A stretch of 64,000 bases of DNA from Mesostigma viride (lineage: Eukaryota; Streptophyta; Mesostigmatophyceae; Mesostigmatales; Mesostigmataceae): the NCBI GenBank assembly GCA_009746045.1, contig RPFO01001052.1, positions 1-64,000 on the forward strand, written 5' to 3'. Position 1 is the first letter of the stretch, and each line of letters starts with the position of its first letter. The notes under the pieces are model-generated. The model saw nothing but the letters and a program-made list of their open reading frames with translations, searched no databases and was not told the DNA's origin. Of this stretch, positions 46,831-56,673 are shown one piece after another. Both the position numbers and the translations under genes were made by a program.

Positions 46831-49800
46831 TCATCTCGATGTACACGGTGGGAATGCGGTCGTACAGGGCGGGCTGGCCGCCGCGTCCGCGCCCCCCTGG
46901 GGCGGCTGCCAATTTCGGGCCACCCCCAGCAGAGTGCGCGCCTCCGTGCGCACCAGCGCCCTGTGCTGTTCCAGAACGCGGTCGGCCCCCTCGGGCGCTC
47001 GCATGGATGGATGCATGCGCAGATCCCCCGCGTCGATTCCCTGCTGCCGCCTCTCACTTTCGCGATCCCCGCGAGCCGCTTCTCTGGCCTGCTCGGCCTC
47101 GGTCTTCAGTCGGTCGCGCTCCCCGATCACCTCGTCCTGGTACTCCTGCGACGGCCGCACGCGATTGCGCATCACCCGCATCCGCCTCCTCGGCCCGACG
47201 ACCACATCCTGGTCCAGCTCCACCACGAACCACGGGTCGTTCGTCACGCCCTTCTTCCATTCCACGCGCACGCGGTCGTCCGCGTTGGGACGAGGCGCCT
47301 TGATCACGCGGGCCTCCTGCCACACGTCCGCCTCCTTGTCCACCTGCACCATCACGCGGTCGTCCCCCGCCGCGAACATGTGAGCGAAGTCCGCGACGCC
47401 CGGAGGGTCGCACCGAGGGGCGCCGGCCCCCTTGCGCGTGATCCGCGTGCGGAACTGGGCATCGCCCTCCGCCGACCCCGGGCAGACGTGCGTGCGCTCG
47501 CGCACCCCCGTGAGGTCGTGGATCGCGAGCGGCGCGCTCTCCTTGGGCGCCCTCGTGACGTCCGGGTCCGCGAACTTGCCGTCCACGAACTGGGACACGC
47601 ACCGGCCCTTCTGCGTCCGGCCGGCGTCCTCCACGTCGGGGGCGGACCAGTCGCCCTCCACCGCCTCGCCGCCCGGGGGGCGCGGGAGGACGTTTTTGTC
47701 CACGCTGCGGAACCCCGAGCACAACATGTAGTTCTTGACGGCGTGCGGTCGGATCAGCGCGTGGAATGCGTTGATGACGGCGATCGACAGGTTGTGCCTC
47801 GTGCGCGTGTGCTGGTACGCCTCCTTGCGGATGAAGTGCTTCCCCGTGTTGAACGCCTGCTCGATCGGGTTGTACTCCGGGCTGTACGGCGGCGTGAACA
47901 CCAGGGCCGGCTTCCGGGGGCCTAGCCGCGAGTCCTTCGTGGGCGGGAGGAGAACGCCGTCGCCGCCGCCCCTCTGGCGGATGAGCTGGGCCAAAGGGGA
48001 CAGCTCGGAAACGGGAGAGATCTTCTGCCGGTCCTCCAGCGCCTCGTTCACCTGGATGTCGCGGCTCGTGGGCGGGTCGTGGTAGCTCGCGGAGTCCATG
48101 AGCAGCGTCTTCCCCTGCACGAAGCTGGCCGGCAGCGAGCGGATGAAGTCACGAAACATGCCCTTGTGCACCTTCATGGGCGCCGACCCGATGTTCCTCT
48201 CGCGCATCTGGGAGTTCAGGAAGCGCAACTTGGAGATCGGTCCCTGCGCCATCGGGGTGTACAGCGCGTCGCTCCTCCTGCCCGACCCCCCCGGATCTAT
48301 GTGCCGGACGAAGTCGGCCGGGAAATCGTCGCCCCGGAAGAACTCGTCCACCACCACCTGCCCCCCCTATCCAGGAACGTGAACGGGGGCGCCAGCGGGT
48401 CGTTCAGGTGGTCGTAGAAGTCGTCCTTCTTGCCATGGAACCGGTGGACCAGTTTCCACACGTGCGCGGCCATCTCGAGCGGGTGCAAGGGCAAGTTCGT
48501 CCCGTGCTTGTTCGAGGACAGGTTCATCAACGCGTAGTACTTCATCATCAGCAACTGGGTGGCCGCCCTCACCTGGACCATCGTGGGGTTCGCCGTGCCG
48601 TTGTGCTGGGTGTATCTGTCCACGTAATCCTCGTCGTACAGCGGACTGGCGGACGCGTGCAGGGACGTGTGGAGAGCGTTGTTCTGCCCCTCTCCGCAGC
48701 CGTCTGCTTGTCTCGGACCGCGAACAGCGCGTGGTAGATCTGCTCGAAGGTCGCGTGGCGGAAGACCTCGTGCAGTTTGTGCATCGCCAACTGGATCCCG
48801 TCCTCGAAATCCTCCTCGTGATCGAACCTCCCCTCCTCGTCGTTGTATTTCGGCAACACGTTGGCACGCGCCTGGGCGGCCTGTTCGAGCGGGAGCCCGA
48901 CCACCTGGATGTCGTTGCGCCCCTTGTTCATCCAGCTCGCCGTCACCGGCGGGGCCTCGCCGAACGTCGCCAGCGACACGGCGTAGTTGTGACGCGCGAC
49001 GTGCGCCTGGATGGCAAAGTCGTACGCCGCCAGCCGCAGTGCGAACCTCATCCTGTCGCCCGGGGTGCCGCCCGGCACTTTCGCTGTCTCCAACAAGGTG
49101 GAGAGGCGCCCCGTTTCGGGCAAGAACTGCCAGTACTCCTCGTACATCTGAGCGCAGTCCATGGCCTGGGGGTCCGCGGTAAAGCCGTTCGCAGCGGCGT
49201 TCCAGAATTGAAGCGGAGAGCGGCACCGGGCTCGCACCCTGGTCGCCGCACCCGGCGAAACGAAGGCCCTGGGATGGCCGTCATGAAACCACCGACGCAT
49301 GAAGCCGCCCGCGTTTTCCGCCTCCGCCGTCAGGAGCGCCTGCAGGGTCCCGAGCTTCAGTTCGTGCCCGCCCTCCGCCCCCTGTTTCAGCATGCACAGG
49401 TTGCCGACGACCTCCACGATGCCGCCCCACCACAGCTCCCTGCGCAGGCTCTCCGCCGCGTCCCGGAACCTCTCCTTGCTGGGGTCGTGGTTGCCGATAC
49501 GGCTGGGCACGGGGGGCAGGATGCGCAGGAAGAAGGCCGGCATCTGCACCTCGACGCCGTTCGCGACCTTCTTCTCCGGCCACTTCATCGCCGCCCACAC
49601 GATCGTCCGCGAGTCGCTCTGCTCCCTCTTGCGGAGGTAGGGCGTCTCCCCCGACTTGGCCCACGCCCTCGAGGGGGCCATGTTCATGTACACGCTGCAC
49701 TCGTCGATGAACACGCAATCCTCGGCGAAGATGCGCCCCTGCAGGGCCAGCAGGTCCTCCTTCGTGCGGGACACGTACGTCGCGTCCTTCTCGATGTAGT

Positions 49801-50434
49801 CGTACGCCACCACCTGGTACGTCAGCCCGTGCTCCCTCCTGGCACGCTGCACCTCCCCCTCCGTCAGCTCCAGCCGCGCGGTGACAAGCCCCGCGGCATT
49901 CAAGAAAAGGTTCCGCGCGTTTTGGGGCACGCGGCCCAGCACACCGAGCCGGACCACCTCCTCCCTCCTCCCTCGAAGAGCGTTCACCACGTACGCGACG
50001 TCTCTCGCCGACATGTACGATGTCTGGGACGTCTGGATCTCCGCGAGCTTTGCCGACAACCTCGCCCAGGTGTCCGCGCCGTACTTACGAATCCAGGGCG
50101 GGACCCGCTTCTCCTTGACCTCCTTCACGGTGCGCTCCGTCCTGCCCCGCTCGTCCTGTCCGCTCTCCCACGACCGGAGCGCGCGCGGGCGGAGGGCCGA
50201 CCGCTTCAGCTCCTCCGGTTTGTTGTAGTCCAGCCCGAGCCCGCCATTCTGGGCCCGGTCGTGCTTCCACAGCTTGTGGTAGCGGATGGCCGTCTTCTTG
50301 TCGATGCCGTACTTCTTGGCAATGTCCAGGACGGTCAGCCCGTCCTCCCTGCGGTTCTTCACGTCCAGCGCCACGCGCTCCCTGAATTGCAGGCTGTGGG
50401 CCTTACCGGCCGGAATGGGTTGGTGGTGGTCCAT
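46831..50434 (-). CDS. giant IS630/Tc1-like DDE transposase-family protein
   Basis: About 1200 aa across two frame breaks (C4 at 48687-48690; C7 at 48361-48367). An N-terminal helix-turn-helix (residues about 25-57, LTVLDIAKKYGIDKKTAIRY) is followed by the first catalytic Asp (FIDECSVYMN, about 244), a second Asp (LLMDSASYHD) and Glu (TPPYSPEYNPIEQAF). These match IS630/Tc1-mariner motifs, but the usual protein is about 340 aa. Here several hundred residues separate the first two acids, and 77 the last two. A C-terminal part (VMVQVDKEADVWQEARVI) looks like a Tudor/chromo-type SH3 fold. No terminal inverted repeats were found beside it. Confidence 0.7.
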
Positions 50435-50491
50435 GGTGGTGCGGGCTCATGACTCGTGCACATAATATTATTTTCCATTAAACCGCTGTCA

Positions 50492-50941
50492 TCAATACGA
50501 GCGACGCTGCAAGTCGTCGGTGAAAGGCACGTTCGTGATACGCTCGTTGTTGGCCTGCGTCCAGGGCTCCACCACGCTCCTGAACGTGTCCCTGTACGCC
50601 CCCATGACCGGGGCCCGCACCGACCCCGGGGCCATGCCCGGGCGGTAGTTGCGCAGGTCCACGCCCCTGCTGGCCGCCTCGCGCGCCTTGCGACGGGCCA
50701 GCAGCCTGCGGTCGACCATGTGCGCCAGGGTGGCCACCACGGAAATGACGACGCCCCAGAAGGCGCCCGAGAACGATTTGGCCAGAGCGCCTCCCAGGAC
50801 GGCCACGTAGATGCCGAACCTCTTCGCGGCCAGAAACCGCTCGCGGGCGGGGATCCCGGGCGCGACCGGCCAGAACGAGAGCAGGTCCTCCGCTATGCCC
50901 TCCGTGTACGCGTCGAGGAACTCCATCGAGTACAACTCCAT
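50492..50941 (-). CDS. membrane protein with C-terminal soluble tail
   Basis: 149 aa from ATG 50941. A hydrophobic region with small residues lies at about 50-75 (GALAKSFSGAFWGVVISVVA), followed by a basic stretch (RRLLARRKAREAASRG) and a soluble tail ending in NNERITNVPFTDDLQRRSY. The ATG follows the likely stop of the preceding gene (50967) by 26 nt. Probably a virion membrane protein; no family assigned. Confidence 0.6.
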   Translation of the reverse strand: MELYSMEFLDAYTEGIAEDLLSFWPVAPGIPARERFLAAKRFGIYVAVLGGALAKSFSGAFWGVVISVVATLAHMVDRRLLARRKAREAASRGVDLRNYRPGMAPGSVRAPVMGAYRDTFRSVVEPWTQANNERITNVPFTDDLQRRSY

Positions 50942-50966
50942 CGCACATTTTTTGCCGGCCGCCGCT

Positions 50967-51475
50967 CTACTCCAGCATCGCCAGTCCCCCGGCGCCGCCA
51001 GTTCCGCCTCGCCCTCCGCCATCATCTTCTGAATCAGCTCGAAGCAGGCCAGCTCGGGGGTGTCGCTCGACGCGATCTCGCTCGCGAACCCCGCGGCCAT
51101 GCTCTCCGCCTGCTTCAGGATTTCCGGCGGGATCTCCTGCACGCCGATGCCCAGGATGGCCAGGGTCTGCAGGTACTGCCAGATGGCCGCCTTGGTGCCC
51201 TCGGGCGACCCCTTCCACCGCTCCTCGAAGTTCACCTCCCTCAGGTAGGGCACGTCCTTGAACTCGGCGAACACGGACTCGTCCTTGGCCATGATCCCCT
51301 CCATGTGGGGCGCCACAGCCTCCATGTACCTCTGCAGGGGCAGCTTGGCGTTGGACTTGCACGCGAGCTCGAACCCGGATATGAGACCGCGGATCCGCTT
51401 CTCGTCGGGGTAGGCCATCGCCAGCTCGCTGAAGAAGGAGTGCATCATGCTGTTGAACGCCTGGATCGCGGACAT
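50967..51475 (-). CDS. 'IWxYLQ' conserved NCLDV protein
   Basis: About 170 aa from ATG 51475. Helical, with the conserved end block (YLREVNFEERWKG then AAIWQYLQTLAI), matching the family pattern of phycodna- and mimivirus-like proteins with INF..LW..NIS..T...IWKYLQL. Function unknown there too. As given, the frame has no stop at its end and reads on into the next gene. One base in the C5 run 50986-50990 restores a TAG at 50967. The upstream fibre frame also runs into this start. Confidence 0.65.
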
Positions 51476-51491
51476 TTTCGGGCGCTGAGCG

Positions 51492-51497
51492 GTATAC
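51492..51497 (-). promoter_or_regulatory. GTATAC box
   Basis: GTATAC, 16 nt upstream of the ATG at 51475. It marks that gene as a separate transcription unit despite the in-frame read-through from the fibre gene. Confidence 0.5.
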
Positions 51498-53340
51498 AAA
51501 CATGCACTATAAATAATCGCCGTCGTCGTGGCCGTCTTCAGATGCGTGTTGTTTGCGTTGGTGAACCTGAGCGACCGCTTCGAGTTCAGAGTCGCGGTGT
51601 CCAGCGTCGGAGCCTTGCTCGTCGTGGTCTGCGTGATGTGATTCGACCCCTTCTTGTCCATCACGTACAAGACGGTACCGCCGGCCGTGTTTTGGACGAC
51701 CGTGCCGGCGGAGTTGCTGAACGCCGTGCTGGCGTCCGACATATCGTACCAGGCGTACAGCGCGGCGTCCGTGGACGGGTCGTACAGCGTCGTGTACGTG
51801 AACGCGAGCGTAGAGGACGCGATGTTGCCGTTCCCTGCGGCATCCGTCGCCGCGCCCCCCCCGACGCTCACCGTCGTCTGCGTGTTAGCGGTCCCGCTCA
51901 CGGAGAAAGTGTACACGGCGCCGCTCCCTGCAAGGCTGCCCGCCACGACCGTGCCGTTCGTCACCACTACATCCCCCTCCGCGAACCCCGTCACCGGCTC
52001 GCTGAACGTCGCCGTCACGCTGATCGGGCTACTGGTAGGGGTCGACCCCGCCGTAGTGGAAAGAGCGAGGGTGGGCGGTGTGGTGTCGGCGGAGGCGGTG
52101 GTCACCGTGTGCGTGTACACCGCGCTGTACGCCCCCGACGACCCCTTGGCCACGACGTACACGTAATAGGCGGTGGACGGCGTCAGGGAGGAGAACACCA
52201 GTGGGCCGGACCCGACGGTCCCGTCGCCGCTCATGGGAAAGGCGGAGGACGCGACCAGGTCGGTGCCGCCCGCGCCCGACTTGGTGTATATATCGCCCGC
52301 CGCCAGCCCCGCCTTGGAGGCGCTGTACACGCGGCACAGGACCGCCCAGTTGTCGCCCCCGGACATGGTGAGCGAGTGGGTCACGCTGATCTGCGTCGAT
52401 GTGGCTGTCGGGGCGGGCACGGAACCGCCGAACGTCTGGAGGTTGAACGAGCTGCTCAGGGTCTTCAGCTGCACCGTCGCGTACGTGTTCGTGTCCGTCT
52501 GCGCGACCGGCGAGGCCAGCGCCACCTTGACCGACACGCGGTAGGCGGACCCCGGGTTCATCGCGATCTGACCCGCCCCGGCCCACGTCACGGCCTTCTT
52601 CCAGTTCCACCGCCCGTCGGCGAAGTACCCGTTCGCGCTGACCGCCTCGTCGGAGGCCACGTCCGTCTGGCGGTACACCTCATCCTCGTACAGCCCCGTG
52701 TCGACCGCCGTGTCGTGCACCCGCACCGTCACCGTGATCAGGTTGCCGCCCCCCCGCTCCCGATCTGCAGGTTGTTCAGGCACACCGCCACCTCGTAGAT
52801 GCACGTCGACGCGGTGTGGGGGAACGCGTTCAGCGCCGCCACCGCCTGGCCGGCGGGAGGACAGCCGAACGAGGCGTACCGGAACGCGGGCGTCTGGGTC
52901 TCCGCCCACGGTATGGCGGCCGTGAACACGCGGTGCCGGTGGTAGTACGGCGTCACCGTCGCCGCCTGCGGCCCCCACAGCCCGTCGCCGGTGCGGACCA
53001 GCAGGCTGCCGGCGTCGGGGGGCGCCGAGTAATGCGCGGTGTCTGTCACCGACGAGTGGTTGAGGCCGTACAGGAACGCCGGCGCGCGAAAGACGTACGA
53101 CCGCGGCACGAGGGACTGGGGCGCCGCCCCGCTGTAATCGCCCTGCGGCAAATGCACGCGCCCGCCCGTCCGCAGGTCCGCGGTCGCCGACACGTCCGAC
53201 AGGATGGACGCGGAGGACTGCCCGATGCTCACCGACTCCCTCTGGTCGCCCGCCTTTCGGGCCACGACCGCCCCGTTCTCCTGGGTCACGACCCACACGG
53301 AGGACACGTCCAGCGACGACACCCTCAGCGCCGCCTTCAT
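51498..53340 (-). CDS. fibre-like protein with Ig-like domain, frame break in C7
   Basis: About 600 aa across a break in the C7 run at 52749-52755. The N-part starts MKAALRVSSLDVSSVWVV and has receptor-tip character. After the break come a beta-rich region, a fibronectin-like segment (LTPSTAYYVYVVAKGSSGAY), a bacterial-type Ig-like domain (TATFSEPVTGFAEGDVVVTN) and the beginning of a LamG-like domain (ALYAWYDMSDAST) that is cut short. No stop occurs before the next gene's ATG at 51475, so the C-terminus is either truncated or shifted; I end it at the next promoter. Confidence 0.6.
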
Positions 53341-53370
53341 GGTTACTGATCTGTACCCTAGATGATTTTA

Positions 53371-54159
53371 TCAGCTCTCTAACTGCGCCTGCGACAACTG
53401 AACCACCACCCCGATGCCCGTGCCCGTGTATCCCGACAACTGCAGGTAGAACGTGTCGCCCGCGCCGATCGCGAAGGGCGCGACGCTCACGTTCGCCCAC
53501 GCCGCGCGCACGCCCATCACCGTCCTCTGCGGCATCGGCCCGGAAGACAGCGTCGCCAGCGTGGTGCCATCGTGCTTCTTCACCGCCACCGCGAACGCGT
53601 GCGTGCTCGCGTCCGGCAGGTTGTACGCGCTGATCGACAGCGTGTCCACGGAGAACGTGTACGGCGGCGCCACGCTCAGGGTGTTGCCCGCCCCCGTCAC
53701 CATGGACACCGCGCTGCCGGCCATGTTCCCCCCGTAATGGAACGTCTCCGTCCAGTACGCCGTCCTCATCGTCTGGTTGGTCCACGCCGCCCCCGCCCAC
53801 GCCAGCACCTGGCCCGCCTGGGGCACCCCCGTGTACTCCACGTCGGACGCGTCGCCCAGACTGGCGGGGGCCACCGCGACCGAGTCGGCGTACGCCTTGG
53901 TGACGGCGTCGGAGGCGTCCGTCGGCACGCCCCCCATCACCACCTTGCCGGTGACCGTGACGTCCCCATCCACCTGCAGGTCCTTGCCGAACTCCCAGTG
54001 GTCCTGCCTGTACGCCAGCGCGTCCTGCAGCTGGTAGGCGCCCCCCTCTCGGAACCGCATGCACAACTGGTCGCTCTCCTGCCTGATCTCGAAGTCCCCG
54101 TCGCCCCCCAGTCCGTTCTGGATCACCACCGAGGCTGCGGACAGCGTCCCCCCCGTCAT
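53371..54159 (-). CDS. short fibre-like protein
   Basis: 262 aa, intact. N-terminal phrase GDFEIRQESDQLCMRF and a VTVTGKVVMGGVPTDASDAV repeat region lead to a globular beta-rich C-terminus (GDTFYLQLSGYTGTGIGVVV). It looks like a tail-fibre or receptor-tip protein and starts 19 nt beyond a short gene on the same strand. Likely virion surface component. Confidence 0.65.
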   Translation of the reverse strand: MTGGTLSAASVVIQNGLGGDGDFEIRQESDQLCMRFREGGAYQLQDALAYRQDHWEFGKDLQVDGDVTVTGKVVMGGVPTDASDAVTKAYADSVAVAPASLGDASDVEYTGVPQAGQVLAWAGAAWTNQTMRTAYWTETFHYGGNMAGSAVSMVTGAGNTLSVAPPYTFSVDTLSISAYNLPDASTHAFAVAVKKHDGTTLATLSSGPMPQRTVMGVRAAWANVSVAPFAIGAGDTFYLQLSGYTGTGIGVVVQLSQAQLES

Positions 54160-54188
54160 CTATACTATCCTCTAGACAAAAGAAATTC

Positions 54189-54470
54189 CTACACCGGCGA
54201 CGCGCGGCGGAAAAACTTGGACGTGTTGTCGTCCGAGAAGATGGACTGCAGCACCGCGTGCAGGCCCCCCGTGCCCGTGCCCGCCCCCGCCGGCGCCGGC
54301 GCCTCGTCCCCCGTGTTGTAGTTGCTGCGGTGGTAGTGCGCGATCGGCCAGGGGTCGAACGTCTGCGAGAGAGCGAACGCCACGCTGTCCGGGTACGAGA
54401 CCGCGTCCGCCAGGATGACCGGCTTGGTCGCGCTTGCCGGAGAAGAGAAAAAGGACAACGGAGTCGCCAT
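54189..54470 (-). CDS. hypothetical small protein
   Basis: 93 aa, Ser/Ala/Thr-rich, with an aromatic cluster (TFDPWPIAHYHRSNYNTGD) and a basic end. No family recognised. It sits in a minus-strand series of small virion-type genes. Confidence 0.5.
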   Translation of the reverse strand: MATPLSFFSSPASATKPVILADAVSYPDSVAFALSQTFDPWPIAHYHRSNYNTGDEAPAPAGAGTGTGGLHAVLQSIFSDDNTSKFFRRASPV

Positions 54471-54473
54471 AAC

Positions 54474-54680
54474 TCAGTACCCTTGGCTTGCATATTTTTC
54501 TGTCCGCCCTTGGCACCCCCGGCCCTCCACCTCGTCCTGTCCCTCCAGCGTGTCCGCCGCCTGCGAGGGGGGCGAGGGGTAGATGCCCCCGCACCGGACC
54601 GTGTCCATGCGCCGATCCTCCCCGGCCGCCACCGACACCGCGCAACCCATGTCCCTACCGCCTCTGTCCTTGTCTCCCAT
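54474..54680 (-). CDS. hypothetical Cys-containing protein
   Basis: 68 aa from ATG 54680. Contains DMGCAVSVAAGEDRR, a CGG motif and a Ser/Pro-rich middle. Its end is 3 nt from the next gene's ATG. Function unknown. Confidence 0.45.
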   Translation of the reverse strand: MGDKDRGGRDMGCAVSVAAGEDRRMDTVRCGGIYPSPPSQAADTLEGQDEVEGRGCQGRTEKYASQGY

Positions 54681-54855
54681 TTTTTTTTCGACGACGAGAG
54701 CCCAACGCAGGAGGGTCGCCGTCACGGGAGGCGGGGCGTGCGAATAGCAGGGGAGCGCGTACCGCTGTCCGGTCGCGTCCATCCCGTGCATGCCAACGGC
54801 GCGCATGTATCCCGGTGAGAAATAAACCTGCTCGTCTTACTGTACAGAGGACACC

Positions 54856-55440
54856 ATGTCGTCGCTGCAAGCCACCAACCCGATGGCCGTGCCGCCGGCC
54901 CAGAACACGCACAGGGTCCTCGTCACCGGGACGAACAGAGAGGGCTACACCACCTTCAACCTCCCCTCCCCCGTGCTAAACGTGGAGGCCTGCCGGCTCG
55001 TGTACGCCCAGGTCCCGGCGGCCTCCGAGACGTGCACGGCCATCTCCCTGCGTCTGGGCGACCGCGAGGTAGAAAAGGTGCAGACCGCCATCCCCAGCGC
55101 GTCGGGGATGAGGCCCAAGATCGCCACCGTAGCCGACGCGGACTGCGCCGCCAGGACCGTCTGCGTAGGGTACGAGGACGACCCCGCCCACGACGCCGCC
55201 ATGCGCCCCAGGAACTTCTTCGCGGGCAAGGCGCACTTCGCCATCGTGCCCAACGGCGTCGAGCTGTACGCCCCCCACTCGCCCATGGACGACGCCGCCG
55301 TGTTCACCCCGCCCATCCCCAGCGTGCAGACCCTGCGGCTGGAGCTCTACGCCCTGCCCGCCCCCACGCGCACCCTGCTCAATCTGGAGGGGGACACGTT
55401 CGCCATACTCATCGAGCTCGCGTCGTCGAGGAGGCCCTAG
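54856..55440 (+). CDS. virion-type beta-rich protein
   Basis: 194 aa. Begins MSSLQATNPMAVPPAQNTHR and has alternating short strands (HRVLVTGTNREGYTTF, LRLELYALPAPTRTLLN). The composition and neighbours fit a minor capsid-associated or receptor-binding protein, but I recognise no family. TGTACAG lies upstream of the start. Its stop meets the minus-strand SET gene within 5 nt. Confidence 0.6.
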   Translation: MSSLQATNPMAVPPAQNTHRVLVTGTNREGYTTFNLPSPVLNVEACRLVYAQVPAASETCTAISLRLGDREVEKVQTAIPSASGMRPKIATVADADCAARTVCVGYEDDPAHDAAMRPRNFFAGKAHFAIVPNGVELYAPHSPMDDAAVFTPPIPSVQTLRLELYALPAPTRTLLNLEGDTFAILIELASSRRP

Positions 55441-55445
55441 CTAGG

Positions 55446-56552
55446 CTAGAGCTTGTTCCTCCCGATGCGCGCCCAATACTCGTCCCCGTACTCGATCAGC
55501 AGCTCCTTCCCGCTCCCGATGTCCCTCGTCGCCTCCACCGCGATCCGAAGCTGACCCCCGCTGGTATCGCGGACCAAGGCCGCGTTCGACCGCACCCCGT
55601 GCATGCCCCTGGGGTCGTTCATGTACCGGAACTCGTTGCCGTACTCCAGCCCGTCCACGAACGCGAACGAGCCCGACGCGTCGTGCAGGTCCGCAAAGTA
55701 CATCTCGTCCTCCCCCTCGTCCCGTTTGAGGATGATCTCGTCCCCCCTGCCGTCCTTGTCGTGGCATTTCAGCAGCCCGCTGTAGAACCCGATCCGCGCC
55801 CCCTTCTTGAAAGGCCGGGTGGTGAACAGCCCACGCTGACCGTGCAGGGTGCCCGGGGCGGGACACCACGCGCACCTCCACCCCCTCCGCGGGCGACTGC
55901 GGCTGGACGGCGAACTGCGCCTCCATCGCCAGCTTGTCGGGCGAGTACACCACGTTCGCGGTCGTGTAATACCGCAAGTCGTCGCGGGGGCTGCCCCTCA
56001 CCCTGGCGGCCAGCGCCTCGGCCGAGGCCGTGTACGGGTACCGCGCGTCCGTCGAGCCGGGCAGTGGGGGGCAGACCCCCGCCGCCGCCCCCCGCGAGGG
56101 AGAAAGGGTCAGCTCCTCGCCCGCGCGCACAGCCCGCGTCGCCACCAGCGCGACACGGTGGTCGCGAATCTCCTCCGCCAAGTTGCCCCGCCCCGCCCTG
56201 AGGAAAGAGAACTCGTTCCCGTACACCCCGCAGTCGATGTAGACCACCGACGTCTCGGTGACGCACAGACGCGCGAGGTGCGGCCGGCGCCAGTCCTTCC
56301 GCAGCCCCTCAAGGGGGGCGCACCGCAGCAGCCCCGCGCGGTGGCCTACCACCTCCCCCCTCTTGAACGCCCGGGACGCGAACACGCGCGAGTGCGCCAC
56401 CGTCACCCCCGGGTTGTGATGGAACGGCCGCGTCTGCGTGGAGAACTGCGCCTCCATCACGCGCGCGTCCGGAGAGGCGACCACCGTGTGGTTCGTGTAG
56501 TACTTGAGAGACCCCCCCCCGCCTGCTTGACCAGCCGTTCGGCCACCTCCAT
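55446..56552 (-). CDS. tandem double SET-domain protein, two frame breaks
   Basis: About 370 aa if G/C runs at 56512-56520 (C9) and about 55849-55858 are corrected; start ATG 56552. Two SET-like halves, each with an opening LKYYT/LRYYT block: the first (YIDCGVYGNEFSFLRAG, ATRAVRAGEELTL) lacks the NHxxxPN-like and terminal DYG-like residues and looks catalytically weak. The second (FVDGLEYGNEFRYMNDPRG, TRDIGSGKELLIEYGDEYW) keeps the substrate and cofactor-type motifs. SET proteins are lysine methyltransferases; targets may be histones or viral proteins. Confidence 0.6.
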
Positions 56553-56656
56553 TGAGCGTCTTGTGAAAAGGCGCGTGTCCGGCATCCCTCTGTATATCTA
56601 CCCTACACCCGCCATTTTGTGTGCGCTCCGGGATCCTTTTTTTTTCTCTGTGTACA

Positions 56657-56662
56657 GTATAC
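56657..56662 (+). promoter_or_regulatory. GTATAC box
   Basis: GTATAC, 11 nt upstream of the ATG at 56674. Confidence 0.5.
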
Positions 56663-56673
56663 ACGCGAACACC

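Noticed and set aside
46831-50434. The IS630-like protein as the enzyme that moves the foldback element
   Set aside because: IS630/Tc1 enzymes duplicate TA, while the foldback copies have 5-bp duplications (TGGAT, CTGTC).
50492-54493. Single 1333-aa minus-strand protein
   Set aside because: It joins parts of at least four genes through homopolymer breaks; internal GTATAC boxes, starts and stops in other frames separate them.
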